Positions 1 through 9,359 of a stretch of 64,000 nucleotides of DNA are shown here, one piece after another. Numbering within the stretch: the stretch's first letter is position 1; each line of letters opens with the position of its first letter. Location: positions 248,001-312,000 of the forward strand of contig NZ_BMTU01000005.1 of assembly GCF_014649835.1 (NCBI RefSeq), written 5' to 3'. The translations under genes and the position numbers were made by a program. The stretch comes from Streptomyces pilosus (lineage in GTDB: Bacteria; Actinomycetota; Actinomycetes; Streptomycetales; Streptomycetaceae). The notes beneath the pieces are model-generated. The model had not been told where the DNA came from, ran no database searches, and was given only the letters and a program-made list of their open reading frames with translations.

Positions 1-489
1 GGTACCTCCTTCCCGGGCTCCCTCACCTCACTGCCGCGTCCGCACGGCCGCTCCTACGCCGCCGACGGAACCGACGTCACCCGCCTCGACCCGCGGGTGG
101 CCGGCGCCGCGGGCGAGTTGGTGACCACGCTCGCCGATCTGGACCGCTTCTACGCGGCCCTGCTCGGCGGTGAACTGCTGCCCCCGCGCCGGATGCGCGA
201 GATGCTCGGCACCCGCACCGCACACGGCTCGTACGGCATGGGGCTGTTCCCTGTGACGCTTCCGTGCGGCACCACGGTGTGGGGACACAACGGCCGCATC
301 TCCGGCAGCTACGTGCGCACCGCGGCCACGGCCGACGGCCGGCACGTCGTCACCTTCCGGGTGAACACGGACGCGATCGCGGACCCCGGTCTCGAGTCCG
401 CGGTACTCGCGGCCGAGTTCTGCCCTCGCACCTTCTGGAACGACCGGGTTCCGAACGAAGATCCCGGTTTCCGCCACCCGTTCGAGTGA
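1..489 (+). CDS. Serine hydrolase (class C beta-lactamase/PBP-like), C-terminal part
   Basis: The reading frame is open from base 1 and ends at a TGA, so only the C-terminal 162 residues are present. The visible part resembles the end of the class C beta-lactamase/D-Ala-D-Ala carboxypeptidase fold: a helix region 'GELVTTLADLDRF', then 'SYGMGLFP' and 'GHNGRISGSYV', where HNG takes the place of the KTG/HxG active-site triad before the last beta strands. The nucleophilic SxxK motif and the Tyr motif must lie upstream of the window. Substrate is unknown; members include carboxypeptidases, esterases and penicillin-binding-like proteins. The next gene, glpD, converges on it and is probably unrelated. 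Confidence 0.75.
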   Translation, partial: GTSFPGSLTSLPRPHGRSYAADGTDVTRLDPRVAGAAGELVTTLADLDRFYAALLGGELLPPRRMREMLGTRTAHGSYGMGLFPVTLPCGTTVWGHNGRISGSYVRTAATADGRHVVTFRVNTDAIADPGLESAVLAAEFCPRTFWNDRVPNEDPGFRHPFE

Positions 490-616
490 TGCGAGGCGGC
501 CGCCACCCCGAGGGACACGGGTGCGGCCGCCAGGACCACCGACGGCATGCCCACGGACAGCAGCGGGCACGGAGGTCACGGCCACCACGGACGGCACGGC
601 GCCGGCGGGGGGCCGG

Positions 617-2323
617 TCACCGGGGTACGACGTCCGGTGCGCCCAGCCGCGCCGCGTCCGCCGTCAGGTCGTCGGGCTGCCGCTGGGACTCGCGTTCGGC
701 CTCCACCCGCTTCTCGTAGTGCTCCACCTCGCGCGCGATCTGACCCTCGTCCCAGCCGAGGACCGGCGCCATCAGCTCGGCGGCCTCACGGGCGCAGCGC
801 GTGCCCCGGTCGAACGTCTCGATCGAGATGCGGGTGCGCCGGGTCAGCGCGTCGTCCAGGTGACGTGCGCCCTCGTGCGAGGCGGCGTAGGTGATCTCGG
901 CGCGCAGGTAGTCGTCGGCCGACTTCAGGGGCTCGCCGAGCGAGGGGTCGGCGGCTATGAGGTCCAGGACCTCCTCCGCCATCGTGCCGTACCGCTGCAG
1001 CAGGTGTTCCACCCGTACCTGGTGCAGTCCGGTGCGCGCGGCCGTCCGTGCCCGCGCGTTCCACAGCGCGTGGAATCCGTCCGCGCCGACCAGCGGCGTC
1101 TCCTCGGTGACGCAGCCGGCGACCCGCACGTCGAGTCCGTGCACCGCCGCGTCCACCGCGTCCTTGGCCATCACCCGGTACGTCGTGTACTTGCCGCCCG
1201 CCACCACGACCAGGCCGGGCACCGGGTGGGCCACGGTGTGCTCGCGGGACAGCTTGCTCGTGGCGTCCGACTCGCCGGAGAGGAGCGGCCGCAGGCCCGC
1301 GTACACGCCCTCGACGTCGTCCCGGGTCAGCGGCACCGCGAGTACCGAGTTCACGTGTTCGAGCAGGTAGTCGATGTCCGCGCTGGACGCGGCCGGGTGC
1401 GCCTTGTCGAGGTCCCAGTCGGTGTCCGTCGTGCCGACTATCCAGTGCCGGCCCCAGGGGATGACGAACAGGACGGACTTCTCGGTGCGCAGGATGAGCC
1501 CGGTCGTGGAGTGGATGCGGTCCTTGGGGACGACCAGGTGGATGCCCTTGGAGGCCCGTACGTGGAACTGTCCCCGCTCGCCGACCATCGCCTGGGTGTC
1601 GTCGGTCCACACGCCGGTGGCGTTGACGACCTGTTTGGCGCGGACCTCGTACTCGCCGCCGCCCTCGACGTCCCGCACCCGGGCCCCGACGACCCGTTCG
1701 CCCTCGCGCAGGAAGCCGGTCACCCGGGCGCCGTTGGCGGTCCTCGCGCCGTACGCCGCTGCCGTGCGGACGAGGTTCGTCACGAAACGGGCGTCGTCCA
1801 TCTGGGCGTCGTAGTACTGCAGGGCGCCGACCAGGGCGTCCTTCTTCAGGCAGGGGGCGACGCGCAGGGCGTGACGGCGGCTCAGGTGCCGGTGCACGGG
1901 CAGTCCCCGGCCGTGTCCGCGGGCCGTCGCCATGGTGTCGTAGAGCGCGACGCCCGCTCCGGCGTACAGCCGCTCCCACCCCTTGTGCTGCAACGGGTAC
2001 AGGAAGGGCACCGGCCGCACGAGGTGCGGAGCCAGCCGCTCCAGGAGCAGGCCGCGCTCCTTCAGCGCCTCCCGGACGAGCGCGAAGTCGAGCATCTCCA
2101 GGTAGCGCAGGCCACCGTGGATCAGCTTGCTGGACCGGCTGGAGGTGCCCGAGGCCCAGTCACGCGCCTCGACCAGGCCCGTGGTCAGGCCGCGTGTCGC
2201 GGCGTCGAGGGCCGTGCCCGCGCCGACCACTCCGCCGCCCACCACCAGCACGTCCAGCTCGTGCTCCGCCATGGACGCGAGTGATTCGGCGCGCTGCGCC
2301 GGCCCCAGTGTGGCTGTCCTCAC
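617..2323 (-). CDS. glpD: Aerobic glycerol-3-phosphate dehydrogenase (FAD)
   Basis: Oxidises sn-glycerol 3-phosphate to dihydroxyacetone phosphate and passes electrons to the quinone pool at the membrane. The 568-residue protein has an N-terminal FAD-binding Rossmann motif (VVGGGVVGAGTALD, about residues 27-40), the GlpD signature 'SSKLIHGGLRYLE', and 'GGKYTTYRVMAKDAVD' before the C-terminal domain, so it looks complete. I chose the GTG at 2323 because GGGAGG lies four bases upstream and the resulting N-terminus (VRTATLGPAQ) is typical of Streptomyces GlpD; an in-frame start 11 codons further up lacks a ribosome-binding site. No glpF or glpK is adjacent here, so it appears to be transcribed alone. 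Confidence 0.93.
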   Translation of the reverse strand: MRTATLGPAQRAESLASMAEHELDVLVVGGGVVGAGTALDAATRGLTTGLVEARDWASGTSSRSSKLIHGGLRYLEMLDFALVREALKERGLLLERLAPHLVRPVPFLYPLQHKGWERLYAGAGVALYDTMATARGHGRGLPVHRHLSRRHALRVAPCLKKDALVGALQYYDAQMDDARFVTNLVRTAAAYGARTANGARVTGFLREGERVVGARVRDVEGGGEYEVRAKQVVNATGVWTDDTQAMVGERGQFHVRASKGIHLVVPKDRIHSTTGLILRTEKSVLFVIPWGRHWIVGTTDTDWDLDKAHPAASSADIDYLLEHVNSVLAVPLTRDDVEGVYAGLRPLLSGESDATSKLSREHTVAHPVPGLVVVAGGKYTTYRVMAKDAVDAAVHGLDVRVAGCVTEETPLVGADGFHALWNARARTAARTGLHQVRVEHLLQRYGTMAEEVLDLIAADPSLGEPLKSADDYLRAEITYAASHEGARHLDDALTRRTRISIETFDRGTRCAREAAELMAPVLGWDEGQIAREVEHYEKRVEAERESQRQPDDLTADAARLGAPDVVPR

Positions 2324-2593
2324 GCTGCCTCCCGCTGTCGGTCGCATCGGCCTCACCCACGGGGCGAAGCCCGGCCCCCCACCCTCATGCCCAAATTCTG
2401 ACCGGCTTGCCCGACTTCAGCCACCACGCGCTCCGCCTGTGGACAACACCTGCGGAACGACTCACCGAAAACCAACCGATCAATCCCACATATCGGTCAT
2501 ATTTACTCCTAGTCTGACATTGCGCTCGCCTCTCCGGTCCACAGCGATTGCGCACCTGTCGCACTCCGGATATTGGGAAGGACGGCCCACGCC
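2324..2593. promoter_or_regulatory. Divergent intergenic region with AT-rich core
   Basis: This 270-bp gap separates glpD (minus strand) from the dehydrogenase-like gene (plus strand) and should hold both promoters. Bases about 2460-2525 are unusually AT-rich for this genome and include ATAT-CGGTC-ATAT (2492-2504 approx.), which is a loose inverted repeat. I could not assign clear -35/-10 pairs to either gene. Confidence 0.35.
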
Positions 2594-3802
2594 ATGCCCG
2601 CAGATCTCGCCGTCATCGGACTCGGCCCGTACGGCCTGCCCCTGGCCCAGGCCGCCGTCGCCGCCGGCATCCCCACCATCGGTTACCGGACCGGTCCCGA
2701 GCCCGGCTCCCTCAGCGCGGCCGAGCAGCGCCGCATGCTCGCGCAGGGCTTCCGCACCACCGCCAACCCGGCCGAGCTGGGCCGCGTGCGCACCGCCGTC
2801 ATCTGCGCGCCGACCCCGCCGGGCGCGGACGGCGGGCTGGACCTGAGCCAGGTGGAGACGGCGGCCCGGACGCTGGCCGCGCGGCTGCGCCCGCACACCA
2901 CGGTGATCCTGGAGTCCCCCGTGCCCCCGGGGACGACGGAGGGGCCGCTGCTGCGCCTGCTCGAGTCGGGTTCGGGGCTGCGCGCGGGGCGCGACTTCCA
3001 CCTCGCGCACTCCCCCAGCCGCGTCGACCCCGGCAACCGCGACTTCTCCCCCGCCAACACCCCGAAGGTCATCGGGGGCCTCACCCCGGCCTGCACCGAG
3101 TCGGCCGCCGCCTTCTACGGCCGGCTCACCGACAAGGTGGTGCGCGCCCGGGGCACCCGTGAGGCGGAGACGGTGCAGCTCCTGGAGACCAACTTCCGGC
3201 ACGTCAACATCGCCCTCGTCAACGAGATGGCCGCCCTCTGCCACGACCTGGGCATCGACCTGTGGGACGTGCTGCGCTGCGCGGAGACCAAACCCTTCGG
3301 TTTCCACGCCTTCCGCCCCGGTCCCGGCGTCGGCGGCCACGCCGTCCCGCAGGACCTCACCGCCCACGCGGGCCGCACCCTGCGCATGGCGGAACTGGCC
3401 CAGGAGGTCAACGGCCGCATGCCGCGCTACGTCGTCCAGCGCGCCGCCGCCCTCCTCAACGAGCACGGCAAGTCGGCGCGGGGCGCCCGCGTGCTGCTCC
3501 TCGGCGTCACCTACAAGGCGGACCTCGCCGATCAGCAGGGCAGTCCCGCGCACGAGATCGCGGTCCGGCTGATGGAGCTCGGCGCCTCGGTCAGCTACCA
3601 CGACCCGCACGTCCCCTCCTGGAACGTCCTCGACCGGCCCGTCCCCCGCGCGGACTCCCTCTACGAGGCCGCCGCCGACGCCGACCTGACGATCCTCCTC
3701 CAGCAGCACCGCACGTACGACCTCCAGGGCCTGTCGGTGAAGGCCCAGCTGCTGCTGGACACACGGGGGGCGACACCCACGGGGGCGGCGCACCGGTTGT
3801 AG
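2594..3802 (+). CDS. Nucleotide-sugar dehydrogenase homologue lacking catalytic residues
   Basis: Full-length (402 aa) member of the UDP-glucose/UDP-ManNAc dehydrogenase family. The NAD-binding motif GLGPYGLPLA (residues 9-18), the 'ESPVPPGTT' loop with its Glu (107), 'FRHVNIALVNEM' and 'GPGVGGH' are all present. However, the catalytic Cys of GGHC is Ala250 (codon GCC), the catalytic Lys before the 'VNIA' helix is Gln195, the Asn four residues later is Thr199, and the Arg expected in the C-terminal 'RES' motif is replaced (DQQGS). The four-electron oxidation to a uronic acid therefore seems impossible by the usual mechanism. The start follows GGGAAGGA by 11 bases; an upstream TTG lacks a Shine-Dalgarno. 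Possible roles are a sugar-nucleotide binding or regulatory pseudoenzyme. It stands alone, with no glycosyltransferase genes nearby. Confidence 0.8.
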   Translation: MPADLAVIGLGPYGLPLAQAAVAAGIPTIGYRTGPEPGSLSAAEQRRMLAQGFRTTANPAELGRVRTAVICAPTPPGADGGLDLSQVETAARTLAARLRPHTTVILESPVPPGTTEGPLLRLLESGSGLRAGRDFHLAHSPSRVDPGNRDFSPANTPKVIGGLTPACTESAAAFYGRLTDKVVRARGTREAETVQLLETNFRHVNIALVNEMAALCHDLGIDLWDVLRCAETKPFGFHAFRPGPGVGGHAVPQDLTAHAGRTLRMAELAQEVNGRMPRYVVQRAAALLNEHGKSARGARVLLLGVTYKADLADQQGSPAHEIAVRLMELGASVSYHDPHVPSWNVLDRPVPRADSLYEAAADADLTILLQQHRTYDLQGLSVKAQLLLDTRGATPTGAAHRL

Positions 3803-3842
3803 GAGGGCGCGCAGCGGGGCACGCACGCCCCACCCGACACGC

Positions 3843-3881
3843 GGAAGGGGCCGGTCACCCACCAGGTGACCGGCCCCTTCC
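3843..3881. terminator. Bidirectional terminator hairpin
   Basis: A perfect 17-bp inverted repeat (3843-3859 with 3865-3881, 5-base loop) lies between the converging ends of the dehydrogenase-like gene and guaB3. There is no long T-tract, as is usual in this GC-rich group. Confidence 0.85.
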
Positions 3882-3908
3882 GTGCCGTACCGAAGTCCGT
3901 GCGGACCT

Positions 3909-5033
3909 CTACCGCCGGTGCTGCGAGTCCCCCACCGTCACCTCGACGCGCTGGAACTCCTTCAGCTCGCTGTAGCCGGTCGTGGACATCGCGCGGCGCA
4001 GGGCGCCGAAGAGGTTCATCGAGCCGTCGGGGTTGTGGGACGGACCGGTGAGGATCTCCTCCAGCGTGCCGACCGTGCCGAGGTCGACCTTCTTGCCGCG
4101 CGGCAGCTCCTCGTTGACGGCCTCCATGCCCCAGTGGTTGCCCCGGCCCGGCGCGTCCGTGGCGCGGGCCAGCGGGGAGCCCATCATCACGGAGTCCGCG
4201 CCGCAGGCGATCGCCTTGGGCAGGTCGCCGGACCAGCCGACCCCGCCGTCCGCGATGACGTGCACGTACCGGCCGCCGGACTCGTCCATGTAGTCGCGGC
4301 GGGCGGCGGCCACGTCGGCGACCGCGGTGGCCATCGGCACCTGGATGCCCAGCACGTTGCGCGTGGTGTGCGCGGCGCCGCCGCCGAAGCCGACGAGGAC
4401 GCCCGCCGCTCCGGTGCGCATGAGGTGCAGGGCGGCCGTGTAGGTGGCGCAGCCGCCGACGATCACCGGCACGTCGAGTTCGTAGATGAACTGCTTCAGG
4501 TTCAGCGGCTCGTGCGAGCCGGAGACGTGCTCGGCGGACACGGTCGTACCGCGGATGACGAAGATGTCCACGCCGGCGTCGACCACGGCCTTGGAGAACT
4601 GGGCGGTGCGCTGCGGGGAGAGCGCGGCGGCGGTGACCACGCCCGAGTCGCGCACCTCCTTGATGCGCTGCCCGATCAGCTCCTCCTTGATGGGAGCGGC
4701 GTAGATCTCCTGGAGGCGGCGGGTGGCGGCCTCGGCGGGCAGGCCGACGATCTCGTCCAGCAGCGGCTGCGGGTCCTCGTAGCGCGTCCACAGGCCCTCG
4801 AGGTTCAGCACGCCGAGGCCGCCGAGCTCACCGATGCGGATCGCCGTGGCCGGCGAGACGACCGAGTCCATGGGAGCGGCCAGGAACGGCAGCTCGAAGC
4901 GGTAGGCGTCGATCTGCCAGGCGATCGAGACCTCCTTCGGGTCCCGCGTACGGCGGCTGGGGACGACGGCGATGTCGTCGAAGGCGTACGCCCGGCGGCC
5001 GCGCTTGCCGCGCCCGATCTCGATCTCAGTCAC
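3909..5033 (-). CDS. guaB3: IMP dehydrogenase-related protein, GuaB3 family
   Basis: A 374-residue TIM-barrel protein of the IMPDH/GMP reductase superfamily without the CBS pair found in GuaB. The N-terminal 'AYAFDDIAVVPSRRTRDP' and 'PFLAAPMDSVVSP' are typical of the actinobacterial GuaB3 group, as is its place directly downstream of guaB. In the catalytic loop the sequence is GGGAAHTTR, so the Cys that attacks IMP in GuaB is His222. The purine-binding segments (IADGGVGWSGDLPKA, MMGSPLARA) are retained. Its reaction is not settled by sequence; a GMP/IMP-interconverting or regulatory role is an inference. It lies 105 bp below guaB with a hairpin between them, so read-through rather than tight coupling is likely. 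Confidence 0.9.
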   Translation of the reverse strand: MTEIEIGRGKRGRRAYAFDDIAVVPSRRTRDPKEVSIAWQIDAYRFELPFLAAPMDSVVSPATAIRIGELGGLGVLNLEGLWTRYEDPQPLLDEIVGLPAEAATRRLQEIYAAPIKEELIGQRIKEVRDSGVVTAAALSPQRTAQFSKAVVDAGVDIFVIRGTTVSAEHVSGSHEPLNLKQFIYELDVPVIVGGCATYTAALHLMRTGAAGVLVGFGGGAAHTTRNVLGIQVPMATAVADVAAARRDYMDESGGRYVHVIADGGVGWSGDLPKAIACGADSVMMGSPLARATDAPGRGNHWGMEAVNEELPRGKKVDLGTVGTLEEILTGPSHNPDGSMNLFGALRRAMSTTGYSELKEFQRVEVTVGDSQHRR

Positions 5034-5093
5034 GTCTGTGGCCTTTCCCTGATGCGTTGCAGCGCCTTCCAGTATCCCCGACGGACACGCCGA

Positions 5094-5123
5094 GGGCGGC
5101 CCCGGAGGTGTCCGGGACCGCCC
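5094..5123 (-). terminator. Imperfect hairpin after guaB
   Basis: GGGCGG...CCGCCC with an inner CCGGA/TCCGG stem and one mismatch forms a hairpin 16 bases past the guaB stop and before the guaB3 start. It could be a partial terminator or attenuator. Confidence 0.5.
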
Positions 5124-5138
5124 AGGAAGGCGCTCTGA

Positions 5139-6686
<1,548 letters not shown>

Positions 6687-6804
6687 CTAACGGGAAGCGG
6701 AGGTGTCTCATTCCACGGTTTCGCACGGCTCCCGGCTTCGTATGTTCGTACGGGAACGGATGCTCGTCCGTTCATGTGCCGAAGGGGCTGCGCGACGGCG
6801 GCGG

Positions 6805-7482
6805 TTACTGCTCCGCCAGGGCGCGCAGCCGGCTCAGCGCGCGGTGCTGCGCCACCCGGACGGCGCCGGGTGACATTCCCAACATCTGGCCGGTCTCCTC
6901 CGCGGTGAGCCCGACGGCGATGCGCAGCAGGATCAGCTCCCGCTGGTTCTCGGGGAGGCTGGCCAGCAGTTTCTTGGCCCATTCGGCGTCGCTGCTGAGC
7001 AGGGCGCGCTCCTCGGGGCCGAGGGAGTCGTCGGGGCGCTCGGGCATCTCGTCGGACGGCACGGCGGTGGAGCCGGGGTGCCGCATCGCCGCGCGCTGGA
7101 GGTCGGCGACCTTGTGGGAGGCGATGGCGAAGATGAACGCCTCGAAGGGCCGGCCGGTGTCCTTGTAGCGGGGCAGCGCGAGCAGCACCGCGACGCAGAC
7201 CTCCTGGGCGAGGTCCTCGACGAAGTGCCGGGCGTCGCCGGGCAGCCGGGACAGACGGGTGCGGCAGTAGCGCAGGGCCAGGGGGTGGACGTGGGCGAGC
7301 AGGTCGTGTGTGGCCTGCTCGTCTCCGTCGACAGCGCGGTGGACGAGCGCACCGATCGCCCCTTGGGCCGTGCCCGCCTCGTCGTCGCGCATCGGTCCAT
7401 GGTGCCTTGCGGACGTCTGGTCCGCGGCACCGTGTCCCTGGTTGTGCACCGAAGCGTTATGAGCAGGTGCGCCGGAACTCAT
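6805..7482 (-). CDS. ECF-type RNA polymerase sigma factor (probable ShbA / SigD-like)
   Basis: A 225-residue sigma-70 family protein with region 2 ([14 protein letters not shown]... [15 protein letters not shown], with '[18 protein letters not shown]') and region 4 ending in a helix-turn-helix ([23 protein letters not shown]). Its place between bldM and guaB matches mycobacterial SigD and what I recall of Streptomyces ShbA, the ECF factor reported to drive transcription of the principal sigma gene hrdB; that assignment is an inference from position. I chose the ATG at 7482 because AAGGGGAGGG sits nine bases upstream; a GTG 17 codons earlier has no ribosome-binding site. The first 45 or so residues are low in predicted structure. 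No anti-sigma gene is adjacent. Confidence 0.85.
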   Translation of the reverse strand: MSSGAPAHNASVHNQGHGAADQTSARHHGPMRDDEAGTAQGAIGALVHRAVDGDEQATHDLLAHVHPLALRYCRTRLSRLPGDARHFVEDLAQEVCVAVLLALPRYKDTGRPFEAFIFAIASHKVADLQRAAMRHPGSTAVPSDEMPERPDDSLGPEERALLSSDAEWAKKLLASLPENQRELILLRIAVGLTAEETGQMLGMSPGAVRVAQHRALSRLRALAEQ

Positions 7483-7948
7483 ACCCTGCGCCCTCCCCTT
7501 CCGCTCGACCGACTCGTCCCCGAGGAACTCCACACCTCAAGGATGCGCCATCCGCGACGAAACGAGCAGCGGGCACCTTCCGGCCACCGCGAACGCCCTG
7601 GTGAGGCGGGTTTTCGAGGCGGTTCGCGGCAGGCGCGCGGCCGGTGCCGCGCCCCGTCGTCCCGGCCCGCGCCGCGTCACCGCGCCGCGCGTGCCACACG
7701 GCACGCGTCCGGGGCCGGCGGCGGCAGCGCGCCGGGGGTCCGGGCGAGGGCGCCCAGGCGCTCGCCGCCGCGACCGTGCCCGCCGGCGGACCGACCCGCG
7801 CCGCCGCACACCGGACGGCGGCGCGCGCCCGACCCACCGCGGGCCCGCGGCACCCGGGTGTTACCGGTGTCGCACCCGCTCCGGTCGGGGGCCTCCGAGG
7901 GCACCCGCCCACCGGTTCGCGGGCGATCCCGTACGGCGCGTCCGGCCC
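7483..7948. other. 466-bp intergenic stretch between sigma gene and bldM
   Basis: Very GC-rich DNA without a convincing gene: the open frames crossing it lack ribosome-binding sites and Streptomyces codon bias. It must include the promoter of the sigma gene. Short palindromes are present, e.g. CGCGTGCC-ACAC-GGCACGCG (7688-7707). No clear promoter motif was found. Confidence 0.4.
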
Positions 7949-7965
7949 GGCCCGAAGGACGGGCC
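7949..7965 (-). terminator. Short hairpin after bldM
   Basis: GGCCCG-AAGGA-CGGGCC lies immediately after the bldM stop codon. The stem is only 6 bp, so it is a weak candidate. Confidence 0.4.
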
Positions 7966-8577
7966 CTAGCGCACCAGGCCCCATCGGAACCCAAGCGCCA
8001 CCGCGTGGGCCCGGTCCGAGGCGCCGAGCTTCTTGAAGAGCCGTCGCGCGTGGGTCTTGACGGTGTCCTCGGAGAGGAACAGCTCGCGGCCGATCTCCGC
8101 GTTGGAGCGGCCGTGACTCATGCCTTCCAGGACCTGGATCTCACGCGCGGTGAGCGTCGGCGCGGCGCCCATCTCGGCGGAGCGCAGCCGCCGCGGGGCG
8201 AGCCGCCAGGTCGGGTCGGCGAGCGCCTGCGTGACCGTGGCGCGCAGCTCCGCGCGGGAGGCGTCCTTGTGCAGGTAGCCGCGCGCTCCGGCGGCCACCG
8301 CTAGCGCCACGCCGTCGAGGTCCTCGGCGACGGTGAGCATGATGATGCGCGCTCCCGGGTCGGCCGAGAGGAGCCGTCGGACCGTCTCGACGCCGCCCAG
8401 GCCGGGCATGCGTACGTCCATCAGAATCAGATCCGAGCGGTCGGCTCCCCAGCGGCGGAGGACTTCCTCGCCGTTGGCAGCCGTCGTCACGCGCTCGACA
8501 CCGGGCACGGTCGCGACCGCGCGGCGGAGCGCCTCTCGGGCAAGCGGGGAGTCGTCGCAGACGAGGACGGAAGTCAT
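7966..8577 (-). CDS. bldM: Developmental response regulator BldM
   Basis: A 203-residue NarL/FixJ-type regulator required, in the characterised Streptomyces orthologue, for aerial growth and sporulation. The receiver domain has the acidic pair Asp8-Asp9, the phospho-acceptor position Asp54 (LILMDVRMPG) and the later Lys (YLHKDAS). A LuxR-type helix-turn-helix follows (LTAREIQVLEGMSHG... NAEIGRELFLSEDTVKTHARRLFKKL). No kinase gene is adjacent, which agrees with its orphan status. The ATG has GGAGGG seven bases upstream. A consensus sigma-BldN promoter lies about 120 bp upstream. It is divergent from whiD, and the two genes sit side by side in the same way in S. coelicolor. Confidence 0.96.
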   Translation of the reverse strand: MTSVLVCDDSPLAREALRRAVATVPGVERVTTAANGEEVLRRWGADRSDLILMDVRMPGLGGVETVRRLLSADPGARIIMLTVAEDLDGVALAVAAGARGYLHKDASRAELRATVTQALADPTWRLAPRRLRSAEMGAAPTLTAREIQVLEGMSHGRSNAEIGRELFLSEDTVKTHARRLFKKLGASDRAHAVALGFRWGLVR

Positions 8578-8700
8578 GGCCGCCCTCCGCAGCTGATGCG
8601 CGTCACCTTGAGCCTCCAGGCTGGTACGAAATCGTCACCTGTGCGGTCGACCGTCTCGGACGCCTGCCCGAGCGCTTGTTCCTTCAACCGCCTCGCACTC

Positions 8701-8728
8701 TCAACGACGGTCACTCGAAAGAGTTACG
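8701..8728 (-). promoter_or_regulatory. Sigma-BldN-type promoter of bldM
   Basis: Reading the minus strand, CGTAAC (8728-8723), a 16-base spacer and CGTTGA (8706-8701) match the sigma-BldN consensus as I know it, in the right orientation and about 120 bp before the bldM start. This is the expected bldMp1. Confidence 0.85.
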
Positions 8729-8957
8729 GGGCCGTCTGCCATCTTCGGCACTCTACGTGAGGAGTTGCTCACGGTGCAGACATGCGCGACGGACCCCCGT
8801 ACTTTCACCACAACCCATGCCCCATTCAGACCCTTTTCTTCCCCTTTGATGGTGTCCGGGGCTAGATTCGCAATGAGTCATATTTTCATCTCCTTGGATC
8901 GTAGTTGTACGGTCGTGGACACCGGATCCGCCCAGAACGGCTACAAGGGGTCACGCA
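8729..8957. promoter_or_regulatory. Upstream region of whiD
   Basis: Relatively AT-rich DNA between the bldM promoter and the whiD start, expected to carry the whiD promoters. TAGATT (8871-8876 approx.) is a possible -10 on the plus strand but no properly spaced -35 was found. The whiD ribosome-binding site AAGGGG is at its right end. Confidence 0.35.
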
Positions 8958-9290
8958 ATGGCAGATTTCTCCCGCCTTCCCGGACCGAACGCGGACCTGT
9001 GGGACTGGCAGCTCCTGGCCGCCTGCCGAGGGGTGGACAGCTCGTTGTTCTTCCACCCCGAGGGCGAACGTGGCGCGGCTCGGAGCGCTCGCGAGAACTC
9101 GGCCAAAGAGGTCTGCATGAGGTGCCCGGTGCGCGCCGAGTGCGCCGCGCACGCGCTGGCGGTTCGCGAACCGTACGGCGTGTGGGGCGGCCTGACCGAG
9201 GACGAGCGCGAAGAGCTGATGGGGCGGGCGCGCAACCGGCTGGTGTCGGCGTCGGCCGGCGGCGGACACAGCACCGCCTCGAACAACTGA
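8958..9290 (+). CDS. whiD: WhiB-family iron-sulfur regulator WhiD
   Basis: A 110-residue WhiB-like protein; the known WhiD is needed for late sporulation and spore septation, and its mycobacterial counterpart is WhiB3. Four Cys for the [4Fe-4S] cluster are visible at 23, 53, 56 and 62 in the family pattern C-x29-CxxC-x5-C, followed by the beta-turn GVWGG (75-79) and a basic C-terminal stretch (MGRARNRL) for DNA contact. The N-terminus MADFSRLPGPN is nearly the signature of WhiD. AAGGGG eight bases upstream supports the start. It diverges from bldM and is the sole gene of its transcription unit, ending at a weak hairpin. Confidence 0.96.
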   Translation: MADFSRLPGPNADLWDWQLLAACRGVDSSLFFHPEGERGAARSARENSAKEVCMRCPVRAECAAHALAVREPYGVWGGLTEDEREELMGRARNRLVSASAGGGHSTASNN

Positions 9291-9312
9291 AGGAACGTTT
9301 CTTCAACAACTG

Positions 9313-9330
9313 GGGCACGCACGCGTGCCC
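9313..9330 (+). terminator. Hairpin after whiD
   Basis: GGGCACG-CACG-CGTGCCC followed by TTGTGCTTCT lies between the converging ends of whiD and the LysR gene. Stem of 7 bp, modest support. Confidence 0.5.
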
Positions 9331-9359
9331 TTGTGCTTCTGCGCGTGCCGTCGCACCCC

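Noticed and set aside
7457..7984. Frames in the bldM-sigma gap
   Set aside because: No Shine-Dalgarno, Arg/Pro-rich, and each strand has equally long alternatives, so I treat the gap as non-coding.
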